From positions 58,953,816 through 59,017,815 of the forward strand of contig OZ024938.1 of NCBI GenBank assembly GCA_964017235.1: DNA of 64,000 bases. Reading direction: 5' to 3'. Source of the DNA: Sabellastarte sp. h YS-2021 (Eukaryota > Annelida > Polychaeta > Sabellida > Sabellidae). Positions 1 through 10,601 of the stretch are shown piece after piece. The notes below the pieces were generated by a model that was not told the DNA's origin, ran no database searches, and saw only the letters and a list, made by a program, of their open reading frames with translations. The stretch's first letter is position 1; the number at the start of each line of letters is the position of its first letter. A program made the translations under genes and the position numbers.

Positions 1-452
1 ATCAGGTAGTTACTTTTTTTTTGTAATTTTGCAGAAAGCTAATGTAGGCAATGTCAGTTAAATGACAATTTTCTTGACAGGTCTGTCCGGATTTATTGCA
101 ATCATGTTATATTACTGTGTATTATTTTCATAACCCATCCAGGCTTAAACAAATTAAAGTTTTCTTTGCAGAGAAGTCTTGATTTGCTTCAATGCCAGTA
201 CATTATCTGGATTGAAGAGCGCTAAGGTGGGGGAAAATTATGAAAATTACCGAGCACATGGATTGTGATACTACATATTCAGTTAAGAAGGGGCGGTTTG
301 AGTACGTTGACAGGAAATTTGTATAATGGAAGCTGTGTCAGATTCACCGTGTTGGTTTTGTACATTACCAAATGAACTTTAAAAATGATTTACAAAAGTA
401 ATTTGGTCTACAGAAGAATAATATAATCATTTTGTTTTGAAGAAACAATGAT
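1..452. other. gene-free stretch
   Basis: A+T-rich DNA with no convincing exon, RNA gene or repeat that I recognise. Short open frames here show no codon structure or motif. Confidence 0.5.
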
Positions 453-640
453 GGGGCCACGGTGGGCCAGTGGTAACAGACTCACCTCCCACCTCTGAGG
501 TCTGCGGTTCATACCAGTTTACAGTACAGAACCCTGACCAACTGTAGATATATTTCTCCACTGTTGGTATAGCTACCCTTCATAATATAAGCAATACATG
601 TGTACTAGACGTGATGTAAAGCACTAAATAAATTAAACTG
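453..640 (+). repeat. tRNA-headed SINE, degenerate copy
   Basis: The tRNA-like head (GGGGCCACGGTGG, then CACCTCTGAGG and a GGTTC-type box B) matches the copy at 33957-34192. It is followed by the shared body word TACAGTACAGAACCCTGAC and an AAATAAATTAAA tail. The middle of the body is shortened and diverged. It is one of about eleven copies of this SINE group in the window. Confidence 0.75.
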
Positions 641-1261
641 CAGTAATCAAAGAGTTATTTGATCTGTTCTGACTGCACAAGCACAGCCAAATAAAGTCTG
701 AGAAATTGTTCTTAGGTGCCCAATTAAGGACACCCTCATGGCATAATTATGGATATATCCTTCAATTGAAGCTAAGCACAAGCTTAAAGACTTTGATTTC
801 TGCTAAACAGACTTTCTATATATTTTACAAAAGAATATAGATATATGATTTATTTTTTCATTTTCTTTGAACTCTTCTGTCCATTTTCTTTCAACTCTTT
901 TCTGTTGACCATAATCCCTCTTTACAAGAATGGGAGCTTAGTGTAAAACATCAAAATTGCATACTTTTATTTATTTAAACAGGAGTTTATGTCAGTAATT
1001 GTAATTACCTTTTACATTCGATTGGATCTGAAATATTTGTTTTCCAAGGCCTTTCCATGATGTTTACGTGTATTTGTTATAAAACCCTGGTGTACAATAG
1101 AATATTTGTCCTTTGTATTTCTCTATATGTAAACCATATTAGCAGCTCTTAGTAGCTGTGGCGAAACTGTTTACCTTTTATATGTTTGAACATGGTGTAA
1201 CCCTGTATGTAAGTCAAATATAACAGCTGTCAGCAATTGTGTTTAAATTTACCTTGTATAT
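641..1261. other. gene-free stretch
   Basis: A+T-rich sequence with no recognisable coding exon, RNA gene or named repeat. Confidence 0.5.
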
Positions 1262-1410
1262 TCATATGTCAAAGGGCTTAACATCCCATTAAACAATCAG
1301 GGTTATATTAGGACAGGTCCTGAGCATTGCAACTTGTGTCAGCCAAACTCACACAGAAGCGACAGCCTGTGATTAGATGCCAAACTGAATAACCCAAAGC
1401 CACCAAGTAG
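1262..1410 (-). repeat. second tRNA-like SINE family, copy
   Basis: The segment shares words such as TGTGATTAGATGCCA with 29288-29440, and their reverse complement with 45277-45400. In the last copy the plus strand shows a tRNA-type A box (TGGCTTAGTGGGTTAGC) and B box (GGGTTCAAGTCCC). This copy is on the minus strand and diverged. The family differs from the more common SINE group. Confidence 0.6.
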
Positions 1411-1805
1411 TTTGTATATATACTGCTCAGCGATGTAACTTGGCAAACACCCCAATGTGGCACAACCCGGAAACACCAAATAATGTGAGATGGATGGTAG
1501 CTGGATAATATTTCATTGGCTTCCAGAATTTGTGTATGCAGTTATTCCAAATATAACTTATATTATCGTGCCTTAAGTAACATTGAATAAGGTGTATTGT
1601 TTTGATTTTATTTTGATAAAATACATATATAGCCGTTTTGACCTTGCGTAGGAGTTTGCCTTGCATATTTTGTATAACCTACACCATGTTGAAGGACACT
1701 CATTTTTGTGTCATTTATGATATGATGCATATGTTTCTTTCTACTTTTATGGCATATACAACACATTTGTTTGTGGTCTGGAATATATGATTTAATTCAC
1801 TGAAT

Positions 1806-2019
1806 TGCAAATTTAATAAGTAAATAAAATTTTTATAAGTTAATACCCTATCCAATGGACAATAGCTTATCCGGTCGGAGCAGACCGGCCCGCCAAACGT
1901 CAGAAAAAGACGTCCTGTGTTTCCACCGGCCAGGCCGGTCCAGTACTGTGCACTCGCCAGATGGCGTGTCGTACTTCCTTCCTGTCTAGACAGCGTGACG
2001 TCATAGCATCTTTTTCGTT
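1806..2019 (-). repeat. DIRS 3' inverted terminal repeat with outer extension
   Basis: Bases 1839-2019 are the inverted counterpart of 7173-7360. Shared landmarks are CCAATGGACAATAGCTTATC, the AAACGTCAGAAAAAGA region and the GTCTAGACAGCGTGACGTCA region. Bases 1806-1838 form an A+T-rich extension absent from the other repeat. A one-sided extension of about 30 bp is a known DIRS-1 trait. Confidence 0.85.
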
Positions 2020-2076
2020 GTTTAAACCTATTAGACCCTAGTAAGCTGATAGCAGGGTCGGTGGGAGGGTCTTGTG

Positions 2077-2173
2077 TGTCCATTGGATAGGGTATTAACT
2101 TATAAAAATTTAATTTACTTATTAAATTTGCACTTTTATTGCGTTAATACATCCTATCCAATGGACAATAGCT
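2077..2173 (-). repeat. DIRS internal complementary region (ICR)
   Basis: Bases 2077-2132 are the near-perfect reverse complement of the element's left terminus (1806-1861). Bases 2138-2173 equal the reverse complement of its right terminus (7325-7360). The two end copies therefore lie side by side with a few bases between them, as in the ICR of DIRS-1. There it is thought to template joining of the two ends into a circle. Both halves match the actual termini of this copy, which fixes the element boundaries. Confidence 0.85.
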
Positions 2174-2457
2174 GAATAACTACCAACTGGACGGCGGGTA
2201 AGTTACTAGGGACTTAGGTGAACTCATAAACAGAACTAACAAACTTTCTCCAAGCCTGGGTCACACCTGAGGTCAGGAAACCCTTAAGGCCATACTCGGT
2301 CAACAGAGATTGGTTAAGTGGTCCAAACCGACTTACCCCCCCTTTTGGAGACCTGCTCCAAGGTAGGGGAAGAGAGGGATGAGTTCAGTCCCATCAGAAA
2401 GAAATAAACCTCCCGAAGGAAGCACGTCTGAGTTTTTTTAACTATATGTACAACTGT

Positions 2458-3545
2458 TTACATATTTACAGATCTCCTGTAGGTCCTGGGTTGTTGGTGG
2501 ATCTGTTGGGCAGCCACTACAGGACCCAAATGGTAGAGCTCTGAATCAGCCCAGGCCACATCCTTCAGATAAAACTGTGTGACGGTATTATGAGATTTTC
2601 AGTGGCAGGCTGACAGGATCTGCTCTAAGGAAACTCCCGACTGGAAGGCCTTAGAGGCAGCAAAGGCCCTGACATCATGGGCTTTAACTTGATGCAGGGT
2701 GTGGGCTTGGTGATCAGAGAGCTCATAACACAGGATCACAGTTTGCTTGATCCATGAGGAGATAGTGGCAGGGGAGATGTCTTTGTCGAAACCTTTCTTG
2801 AAGGAAATAAGGACCAACTCCTTGTTCTGCCTGAGGTCTGAAGTCCTGTCCAAATAGTAGCGCAAGGCTCTGACTGACAAAGGGAACGATCAGACTTGAG
2901 GGATCTATCCAGAGTTGGGGCCAGGGCTGGTATAACCACTAGGGCCACACTCACTGGACCCTCTTTCGCCAGCTGGTTCTTTGAAGGAAAGCTGGGTGAT
3001 GGATACAGGGACACCTTGGACCAGTCGGACTGGTGTCTGATGTTCTTGTGTTGCCAGGCATGTATCTCACTCCTACTCTTACCCGATCCGAGGGCTAAGA
3101 GGAAAACTGTTTTGAAGGTCAAATATTTCAATGATGCTTCTTTAAGAGGTTCAAAGGGAGCCTTTGTCAACTGGTGTAACACCAGGGAAAGGTTCCAGGA
3201 GGGGATCCCCCTCCGATCCTTGGGTCTGTCTCTGTGGAAACTATCCAGGAGACGAGTGAGATTTTCATCCTTGCTGATATTAAAGGATGAATTTCCTAAC
3301 TTATCAGCAATGGCAGACCTGTAACCATCAATGGTGCTGGGCTGTAACGTTCTGTCCTCAAAGAGGTGCATGAGGAAGTCAGCCACTGAGCTCACAGGGG
3401 GTCACCTGAAGTCCACCTTATGAGAGACGCACCACTTCGTAAAAATGGCCCACTTTGCTTCATACACTGATCTGGTTGATCCTCTTTGAGGAGCCTCAAT
3501 TCTTGCTGCCACTGCCTCAGAGAAGCCCTGCTCCTTGATTGTTGT
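2458..3545 (-). pseudogene. DIRS tyrosine recombinase, broken
   Basis: The N-terminal core-binding part (about 3545-3400, ending near KWAIFTKWCVSHKV) is followed by the catalytic part in shifted frames. The LALGSGKSRSEIHAW segment carries the first catalytic Arg, and KAHDVRAFAASKAF gives the His-x-x-Arg pair. Just after SACH a TGA stands where relatives have Trp (HWKSH). The tyrosine-bearing segment QFYLKD lies beyond this stop and ends at a TAA at 2458. At least two frameshifts (near 3400 and 2890) and the stop make it inactive as written. The enzyme would integrate the circular cDNA. Confidence 0.85.
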
Positions 3546-5030
3546 GGCTCTAGGAGCCATGCGTGGAGATTCAGATTCGTTAGACTTCTGTGAGGGGTCT
3601 GATTGAAGGGCTGTGTCAACAGATTGGGCAAATTGGGCAGGCTGAGGGGGACCTGACTGGACATGGTCACTAGGTCCCCAAACCAGGGCATGTTGGGCCA
3701 CCCTGGGGCAATGAGGATGATTCTCTTGCATGGGGAGTCTTGTAACTTCTCCACCAATTTGCCCAAAATGGCTGTCGGTGGGAAGGTATATGCATCCAGA
3801 TCCTCCCATGACAGAGTGAGTGCATCCACTGCTACAGCCAGGGGGTCCGGTACTGGAGACACAAACTGAGGCAACTTGTGGTTGAACCTTATGGCGAAGA
3901 GGTCTATCTGAGGCCGGTGCCATTTGCTGCATAACGTTTGAAAGACTTCTGGAAGGAGGGACCATTCCATCTGGATGGTCTGACCTAGTCTGGATAGCTT
4001 GTCTGCTACCACATTTAGATGGCCTGGGATGTGTCGGGCTTTCAGAGTTACTTGTCGTTGAGTACACCAGGTCAAGATTCTCCACAGTAGGGCACACAGT
4101 GGGCCCGACCTCATGCCCCCTTCTTTGTTTATGTAAGACACTACTGTCATATTTGCAGAGCATGGTTCAAGGGATGCAATGGTTGACCCTGGAGCACATT
4201 GCCCTCCTCCAGCCACCATTGTAGATGAGGGTGCAGTGACCTGGGTATTGGAATCATCTTGTCTAGTGATTCCAGTACCCTCCAATTGTTTTTGAGATGC
4301 CACTGTATGGGTCTCATATGCAGTCGACCTAGGTGAACTTGTTTTTCTGTGGCTGTTAACAAACCTATCAAGGACATGAACTGCCGGACGGGACAGGTTG
4401 GTAGCACTAGCAGTTGCTCTATTTTCTCTTGAAGGCTTTGCCAATGGTCCATTGTCGGTCGGACCCAGACGGACCTGAGGTCGAACTGGTAGCCTCAAAG
4501 TCGAAGACCTGTTTGGGCTCCAATTCTGATTTTTCTATATTCACCAGCCTACCTAGGTCTTGGCACATTTTCACCAGTATTTGAGTATGTTGGAGACAGA
4601 TATGGTGGGATTCCAGTGTCTCCATCTTGAATTTCTCCACCTTGAAGAATAGATTCAGATTGCTCAGGTCCAGTATAGGTCTCCATTTGTTGTTGGGTTT
4701 GGGGACTAAAAATAGTCGGTTGACAAATCCTAGAGATGTTTGATTGTGGACCAGCTCTACTGCGTTTTTGTCTATAAGCTGATGTAATGCCTCTAGCAGG
4801 TAGCTGTTCCTGTGGGGATTGACAAAGCAGCTTATGACTGTAGGAGACCTTGTGAGATTTGGCCAGATCCGAAAGGGAAGGTTGTAACCCTCTTTCAAGA
4901 TTTGGACTATTTTCGGACCGGCCCCCAAATCCTGCCAAGCTTTCCAATAGTTCTGAAGTCTGGCCCCTACAGGCAGATTTTGTGCAGCATTTTGGACGTT
5001 TTTTTACAGGTTGGACACAAGACAATTGAG
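3546..5030 (-). pseudogene. DIRS reverse transcriptase / RNase H / methyltransferase-like region, broken
   Basis: The RT N-terminal part is clear near 4930-4620 (FVNRLFLVPKPNNKWRPILD). The sequence then jumps from the KFKMET segment directly to a thumb-side segment (HTQILVKMCQDLGRLVNIEK). The palm with the LPFG-like motif and the catalytic Y-x-D-D is missing, which I infer to be an internal deletion of roughly 100 codons. An RNase H remnant (VVSYINKEGGMRSG to RHIPGHLNVVADKLSRL) lacks its first half. After it comes the DIRS methyltransferase-like region (DLFAIRFNHKLPQFVSPVPD, then LDAYTFPP, then IAPGWPNMPW). Frames change near 4500, 4450 and 4150. Confidence 0.85.
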
Positions 5031-5245
5031 TGACACAAGAAACAGCTTTAATATATTTTAATTTGTGATACTTTTTCAACTGACAATCTGCTGCCCCGGG
5101 ACTTAGCTCTCGCTTTTGGGAGTGCCCGGGTGCAAAAGGTACATCTGTTACAACATGACAATTTACAACATTTATGGTCTTTTCTTGTGTTAGAGTCTTG
5201 CTCCCGGCGAGCAGTCCTTCCTGTAAACTGTTTACAAAGTAATTG

Positions 5246-7023
5246 TCATTTATAGGACTGCTGGCCCTTGGCTGGTCGCGAGGAGTAGTAAGAGGCTTTG
5301 CCTTTATTCTTCTTACCCTGTCCCTTGTTTGCAATGTTCTTCCATGCAGGGCAGTCTGATTTCCTGTAATCTGAACGTTTCTCTGGCCGTTTGTAAGGAT
5401 GGAAGCGACCTTTCTTTCCTGATGGGGCTTGACTCTTACTTTCAAAATGAGCAATGTCTTGCTCCGCCTGTTTCAAAGCGGCATCTGGGAACAGGGTTGA
5501 GATATGAAGGGGTCCAGCCCGTAAGGCAGCCAGAGTGTCTGGTTTGATACCCATCTTGAGATGAGAAAGGTAGGAGTCCCTTATTATAAGTGTGGTGTTG
5601 GCAACCGTAACAAAAACAAAGTCAGTCAAATGTTCAAGGGTTTTTGCCATGGACTGTGTTATACTAGAATTAAAGTTCATGAGGAACTGCAATTCATCGG
5701 CGGCATGAGAGACCTTTCCTGATGACTTCCCTTTACTCAGTTCTGATTTGATGGTTTTGAGTTCTGACTGCATGTTATCCTTATATGAACATCTATTGAA
5801 GCCAGCCACTTGGTTGCAAATGATGGAGGCTTTCGGGCTGACTTCTCCCACCTTCTTAAATTGTCCTGGGAGATTTGACGTGAAGCAGGTGGGGTTGATG
5901 CAATGCCAGCTGCCTTTGCTATGCGACTGTAAGAGCTGTTAACTTTAGATGCATCAGTGCTCCAAGTATTCACAGTCTTTCCAGTCTCTTGATCACCTTT
6001 CTGTGGGTTTGGCACAAAGTTATACCACTTCGACTGGGTCTTTGGGGGTCGGACGAACTGGTCTTTAAGCAGCCCTCCAGCCTCTGAACTATGCGATGGG
6101 TACCCCTCTGTAAGTGTGAGGTCGAGCTTTCCCATCTTGGTCAGACAGGTCGGAGTCGGTGTCCATCGAAGATACACTGTTTCTCCTTGCCGGTGCTGAT
6201 GATGATCTGCTGGGTACCTGTTGTGATAAGGGAGAGTCGGTACCAGCAACATCTGAATGTCGGTCGGTAGACACCTTTGCTCTAGACGATTTGCTGGTCG
6301 ACTTGGAAACAGTCTGACAATTACCAGGCAAATCTGAAGATTGTTGAGCAGTAACTGATTCCTGTGGTCGGTCGGTAACCAACAATTCTGTATCATGAGA
6401 AGGCTTGATGAAAGGTTTTGAGGAGATAACTGAACTGGGAGGAGTGCTGGACTGACTTTCATTGTGGCAAAGGTCGGTTCCCTATCCAAAGACTTTGCTA
6501 ACAAAAACGCCTCTAGTCTGTTGAACCTTTCAGACCATTTCTGGTCTAACTCATCAATCCTTGTGTCCGGTGATGATCTGTGAGTCTTAGTGGCAAGCGA
6601 CTTAGAGGTTTTATCAGTAACAGTCTTTGATTCTTTTGAAGGATGTGCTTTAACCTTCTCAGGAGGGTTGGGTTTCTTCTTCTTTCCTGAACTCGAACCA
6701 GGGGACTGCAAAATCCCCTGGTCATCCACAACTCCCACTACTGTCACAGAGGACGGATCTATGAGAGAGGAGCTGGCAGAGTCCTGTTTTGGTGTATCCG
6801 CAGATTTTTTAAGATCTCTTTTCTCCTTTTTAATTCTGTAAGAAGGAGTGGACAACTGTAAGCGTTGGTCCTCAGATAAAATATTACAAGAGTTACAATC
6901 ATTCTTGGAGACACACGGATCTGATCCCTTACCCTTTTCTCTGCAATGCGCGCAGAAACTATGGCTGTCAAAGCCAGCCATGATGTGTCCACAACTTCCA
7001 TGCTTCTGACTAGGGGAAGACAT
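5246..7023 (-). pseudogene. DIRS gag-like protein, frameshifted
   Basis: The ATG at 7023 opens a frame whose N-terminus carries a Cys/His cluster (CGHIMAGFDSHSFCAHCREK, then DPCV), typical of DIRS Gag. A lysine/serine-rich stretch and a possible coiled segment (DELDQKWSERFNRLEAFLL) follow. Homologous reading continues in a second frame (about 6385-6089), returns to the first (about 6085-5860), then switches again to 5851-5246, ending in a basic tail rich in GKKGRFHPYKRPEKR-like sequence. At least three frameshifts are implied, so no full Gag is made. Gag would bind element RNA and form particles. Confidence 0.75.
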
Positions 7024-7172
7024 GACGATCCGTAATAAAAACAAAGTCAAAATAGTCTATATGTACTCTTGAATACGATAATATAACAGAAAAAGCACAC
7101 TCTGAAGAATAAAGATGAAAAATCCAGAAATAGCTTCCACTCAGAAAATTCGTGTACACAATATATGCACCA

Positions 7173-7360
7173 AACGAAAAAGATGCTATGACGTCACGCT
7201 GTCTAGACAGGAAGGAAGTACGACACGCCATCTGGCGAGTGCACAGTACTGGACCAGCCTGGCCAGTGGAAACACAGGACATCTTTTTCTGACGTTTGGC
7301 AGGCTGGTCTGCGCCGACCAGATAAGCTATTGTCCATTGGATAGGATGTATTAACGCAAT
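7173..7360 (-). repeat. DIRS 5' inverted terminal repeat
   Basis: Inverted counterpart of 1839-2019. Its outer 36 bases (7325-7360) are also repeated, as the complement, in the internal complementary region at 2138-2173. In DIRS elements this end carries the promoter; no particular promoter motif is claimed here. Confidence 0.85.
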
Positions 7361-7530
7361 ATCATGGATAGCATAGATTTCTGTTGATTTCCTCTACCAA
7401 GAATATTAAATTTTGGCCATGCATTTTTGCCAAAAAAATGACTCAAAAAGTTATGGGGGATATGTTGATAGTGATACATGTGATTAGATATTGATAGTGA
7501 CCAGGATAACCATCTGGATGGAGGAAGTAT

Positions 7531-7743
7531 TTAGATTTAGATTTATTTGTTGTTTTACGTCGCGTTCAACAGCCAGGGTCATATTGCGACGGGTAATTTT
7601 ACAGGTGGAGGAAACCAGTGCATACTGCACTGTAAACCACTAGGCATCGGCAAGTAACTACCAACTTTCCAACATGAAGCGCCCGGCCCAAGGTTTGAAA
7701 CGGGTTGGAGGTGAGAACTCTAACCGGTACACCAACGACCCAC
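7531..7743 (-). repeat. tRNA-headed SINE copy (CGACGTAAAAC-tail subtype)
   Basis: Read on the minus strand it has a tRNA-like head, the body words GGAAAGTTGGTAGTTACTTG and CACTGGTTTCCTCCACCTGT, and the 3' end TTGAACGCGACGTAAAACAA before AAATAAATCTAAATC. It is closely related to 18033-18262. Confidence 0.85.
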
Positions 7744-9342
7744 TTTGGAAATATTAGAGTTGTTTGGCCTTGGCTGAGGTTTTAGCTCTCCGAGTGATGT
7801 TCTTTAAATATGTAATGACAAAAGTTGTACATGTACTTTTACCCAAAGAAGTTCACATCAATAAATCTTGGTTTATTGTATTATTGGTCTTTATTGGCCA
7901 GGTGTTGAATTTATGGTTTACATTAATGCTCTTGCATAGTTCAGGTGTGAGCTTAATTACTAAGCGTATCAGTAGGCAACGGGTAAAAACTTGACAAAAA
8001 TGCACTGGATGTTTTCAAGATATTCACAACATCTAAATGCTAGAAACATCTATAATTCCAACATACCCCAGGCTTAAGCAGCTGGTGTAACTTTATGGTA
8101 CAGTACACATTACAAACCTAATCTGAGTTTTTCTATATCCCTGGGTTAAGGCTGAGGTAAATCCCGGGTAGTCATCATGTCTCCTTAATCAGAGTGGCAG
8201 ACTGGTTAATAAGTTCGGTATTTGATCATTTGAATAGTTAATCGGTGTGTGTGAAAGTAATGCTAAAAGCAACATGTGAGATGCACTCAGAGTACCCTCA
8301 GAAATTACCTCAGCTGTTAAAAGAGCCCTAAAATCCCAACTTTGACTTCTGACCCTTGGCCAGTACTTATTGTGGAAGATAGCATATCAGCAGGGCAAAA
8401 TACACATTTGCAAATAAAAGAATATTTTGTTGTAATATAGGATTGGATCTCATGATTGTAAGCCTTACATCTCTAATGCAGAACCATTCTATGCAACGCT
8501 GTCACTATTTTAATCTGTAGAGAATGATGGTGAACAAAAAGACACAACTGCACGCACAAACATAACATCTTGGTGGGTGTAAAAATGTTACCAAATTGGA
8601 TAAAGTATTTTGTAGAATAGTAAACAGTTACAGATGTGTGTAGTATTATATTGTGCAAATGTTAGCACATGCTTAGCGAGTGAATTATCCTTATTTTGCA
8701 GATTTAAGTGATTTTTTTGCTGTGAATTTTGGGATAATTAAATTAATTTAACAGGCTACATTGACCAGAGGAGAGTTCAGTGATATTTACTGAACATATA
8801 ATATTCCACACCACACTGTCACATTCCTGATCTCCTTATATGTACTTTTTATATGTACTTTTTATCCCATAACAGAGAAAACTTTGACCAGTGTCTCTTG
8901 CATTTCATTGTCAATTGACTAACTTCTAACCTTCCCTAAAAGCACTTTAACTCTTCACAGAGAACCTGTATGCCTTGCATTTGACTGTTAAACTACATTT
9001 GTGTACAGTTAAGTATATTATATAAAGTGAAAATAGTATAATATAATTTGCTGCCAATCCAAAATCAGAGAAAAGTGGGTATATAACTAACTTAATCTGC
9101 CTGGAATTGAATATGATCTAGTTTGTCACATGACCATTTTTCTAATCCCCAAGAAAGAAGTGTTGCAATAACCCAGTTTACATATCCCCATGCACAAGCT
9201 GCTTGTTTTCTTTTAGTGTGATAAATCTTTTGATCTTGTATATTTATATTTAGCTAACATGTTTTGGTGACATTTGCAACAATACTTTTCATATTCTGTT
9301 CTATGAGATATATATTATTACCCTTGACAGCTCTATCATGTA
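7744..9342. other. gene-free stretch
   Basis: About 1.6 kb of A+T-rich DNA without recognisable exons or repeats, apart from a small direct repeat near 8840-8870 (TTTTTATATGTAC). Open frames are short and unsupported. Confidence 0.5.
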
Positions 9343-9808
9343 CAGTCCCCACCCCAAAGACATTAAAAGACACTGGGTTGAGGGTACTTGATTTTAATAC
9401 ATTTAACAAAGTAAAAGTTACGTATAAAAGTTATATATATATCTAAGTCTAAGAAATATTTACAGGTCATTGTAAAATAGACATTTAAAACAATCTTCAG
9501 CATGATAAATACAAGTTAAAGTCATTGTCCATAATATGATCATGCTGACAAAAATTAGAGAATGGTTTACAAAGAAAAATACCTAAAAGCCAACCTGGCC
9601 CAAGCAGAGAGGGTGACCTTGAGAGGTTACAGGACTGACCAGTAGGTCAAAGGTGATTGATGTCAAGAAGGACCTCTAATCCGAGGTGTTGATTCACATA
9701 AGGTCAACTGAAGGTCACCCTGAGAGCTGAAGGTCAAGAGGCCTAAAGGTTTACAAGGTTACTAAAAATTACAAGTAAAAGATAATAATATGTAATATGT
9801 AATCCCTC
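9343..9808 (-). repeat. Ngaro split direct repeat B2
   Basis: This 466-bp block is repeated at 10111-10576 with a constant offset of 768 and no difference that I could see. It is the outer 3' end of the element. Its middle holds several AGGTCA half-sites. Confidence 0.93.
9644..9717 (+). promoter_or_regulatory. AGGTCA half-site cluster in B2 (duplicated in B1)
   Basis: AGGTCA-A-AGGTGA at 9644-9656 is a direct repeat with 1-base spacing (DR1). AGGTCA-ACTGA-AGGTCA at 9701-9717 is a perfect DR5. A further AGGTCA sits at 9731-9736 and an inverted TGACCT at 9614-9619. The same sites recur in B1 at 10412-10424 and 10469-10485. Such spacings are known nuclear-receptor binding patterns; function here is inference only. 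Confidence 0.4.
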
Positions 9809-9845
9809 TAATTATTTTACAGCATAAGAGGGAGGGAGGGCTGGG

Positions 9846-10110
9846 AAAGTTTTTCAACATGTCTTCCCTCCAAGTTCAAATTCAATGTGACACCAAAGTT
9901 TAGATTGCTAAGGGTCAGGAGTTAAAAACTGTAAATCAGGGAGGCCCCCAATAAGATTGCTTGTTTATAGCATTACTTAGTAACCTTAGGTCACTTGGTT
10001 AGTGGCAACATCAGACTGGTACCTTAAAGTCTGATTTTAAGGTTATACACACACATACAAATGCCTTAGGGGCAGGACTGACATCTGGGGTGCCTGAACA
10101 CCCCAAGTGA
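9846..10110 (-). repeat. Ngaro split direct repeat A2
   Basis: 265 bp matching 15811-16075 with a constant offset of 5965 and no visible mismatch. It abuts B1 directly, the junction that is normally used when the circular cDNA is rebuilt. Confidence 0.93.
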
Positions 10111-10576
10111 CAGTCCCCACCCCAAAGACATTAAAAGACACTGGGTTGAGGGTACTTGATTTTAATACATTTAACAAAGTAAAAGTTACGTATAAAAGTT
10201 ATATATATATCTAAGTCTAAGAAATATTTACAGGTCATTGTAAAATAGACATTTAAAACAATCTTCAGCATGATAAATACAAGTTAAAGTCATTGTCCAT
10301 AATATGATCATGCTGACAAAAATTAGAGAATGGTTTACAAAGAAAAATACCTAAAAGCCAACCTGGCCCAAGCAGAGAGGGTGACCTTGAGAGGTTACAG
10401 GACTGACCAGTAGGTCAAAGGTGATTGATGTCAAGAAGGACCTCTAATCCGAGGTGTTGATTCACATAAGGTCAACTGAAGGTCACCCTGAGAGCTGAAG
10501 GTCAAGAGGCCTAAAGGTTTACAAGGTTACTAAAAATTACAAGTAAAAGATAATAATATGTAATATGTAATCCCTC
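10111..10576 (-). repeat. Ngaro split direct repeat B1
   Basis: Duplicate of B2, placed 25 bp downstream of the recombinase stop codon in the coding direction. It carries the same DR1 and DR5 AGGTCA arrangements as B2. Confidence 0.93.
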
Positions 10577-10601
10577 AACCCCAACAGTAGAGGTAGTGAC
10601 A

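Larger units (their letters stand above)
1806..7360 (-). mobile_element. DIRS1-type tyrosine-recombinase retrotransposon, decayed coding region
   Basis: The element reads on the minus strand: 5' inverted terminal repeat (7360-7173), gag, RT/RNase H/methyltransferase, tyrosine recombinase, internal complementary region (2173-2077), 3' inverted repeat (2019-1806). The recombinase, the DIRS-specific methyltransferase region and the inverted rather than direct repeats place it in the DIRS1 group. DIRS1 elements are known to integrate through a circular intermediate using the recombinase and to make no target duplication; none is seen here. The ends are well preserved, but every coding region is broken, so this copy is not autonomous. 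The 280 bp between the recombinase end and the internal complementary region look non-coding. Confidence 0.9.

Noticed and set aside
1806..2132. Separate 327-bp miniature element beside the DIRS
   Set aside because: The 56-bp inverted arms looked like a MITE at first, but the right arm together with 2138-2173 is better explained as the internal complementary region of the DIRS element.
2896..3324. 142-codon plus-strand frame
   Set aside because: Antisense to the DIRS recombinase region with no motif.
4549..5454. 301-codon minus-strand frame overlapping the DIRS pol
   Set aside because: Its sequence has no motif, while the RT segment is readable in another frame at the same place. Part of it may link gag and pol, but it is not a separate gene.
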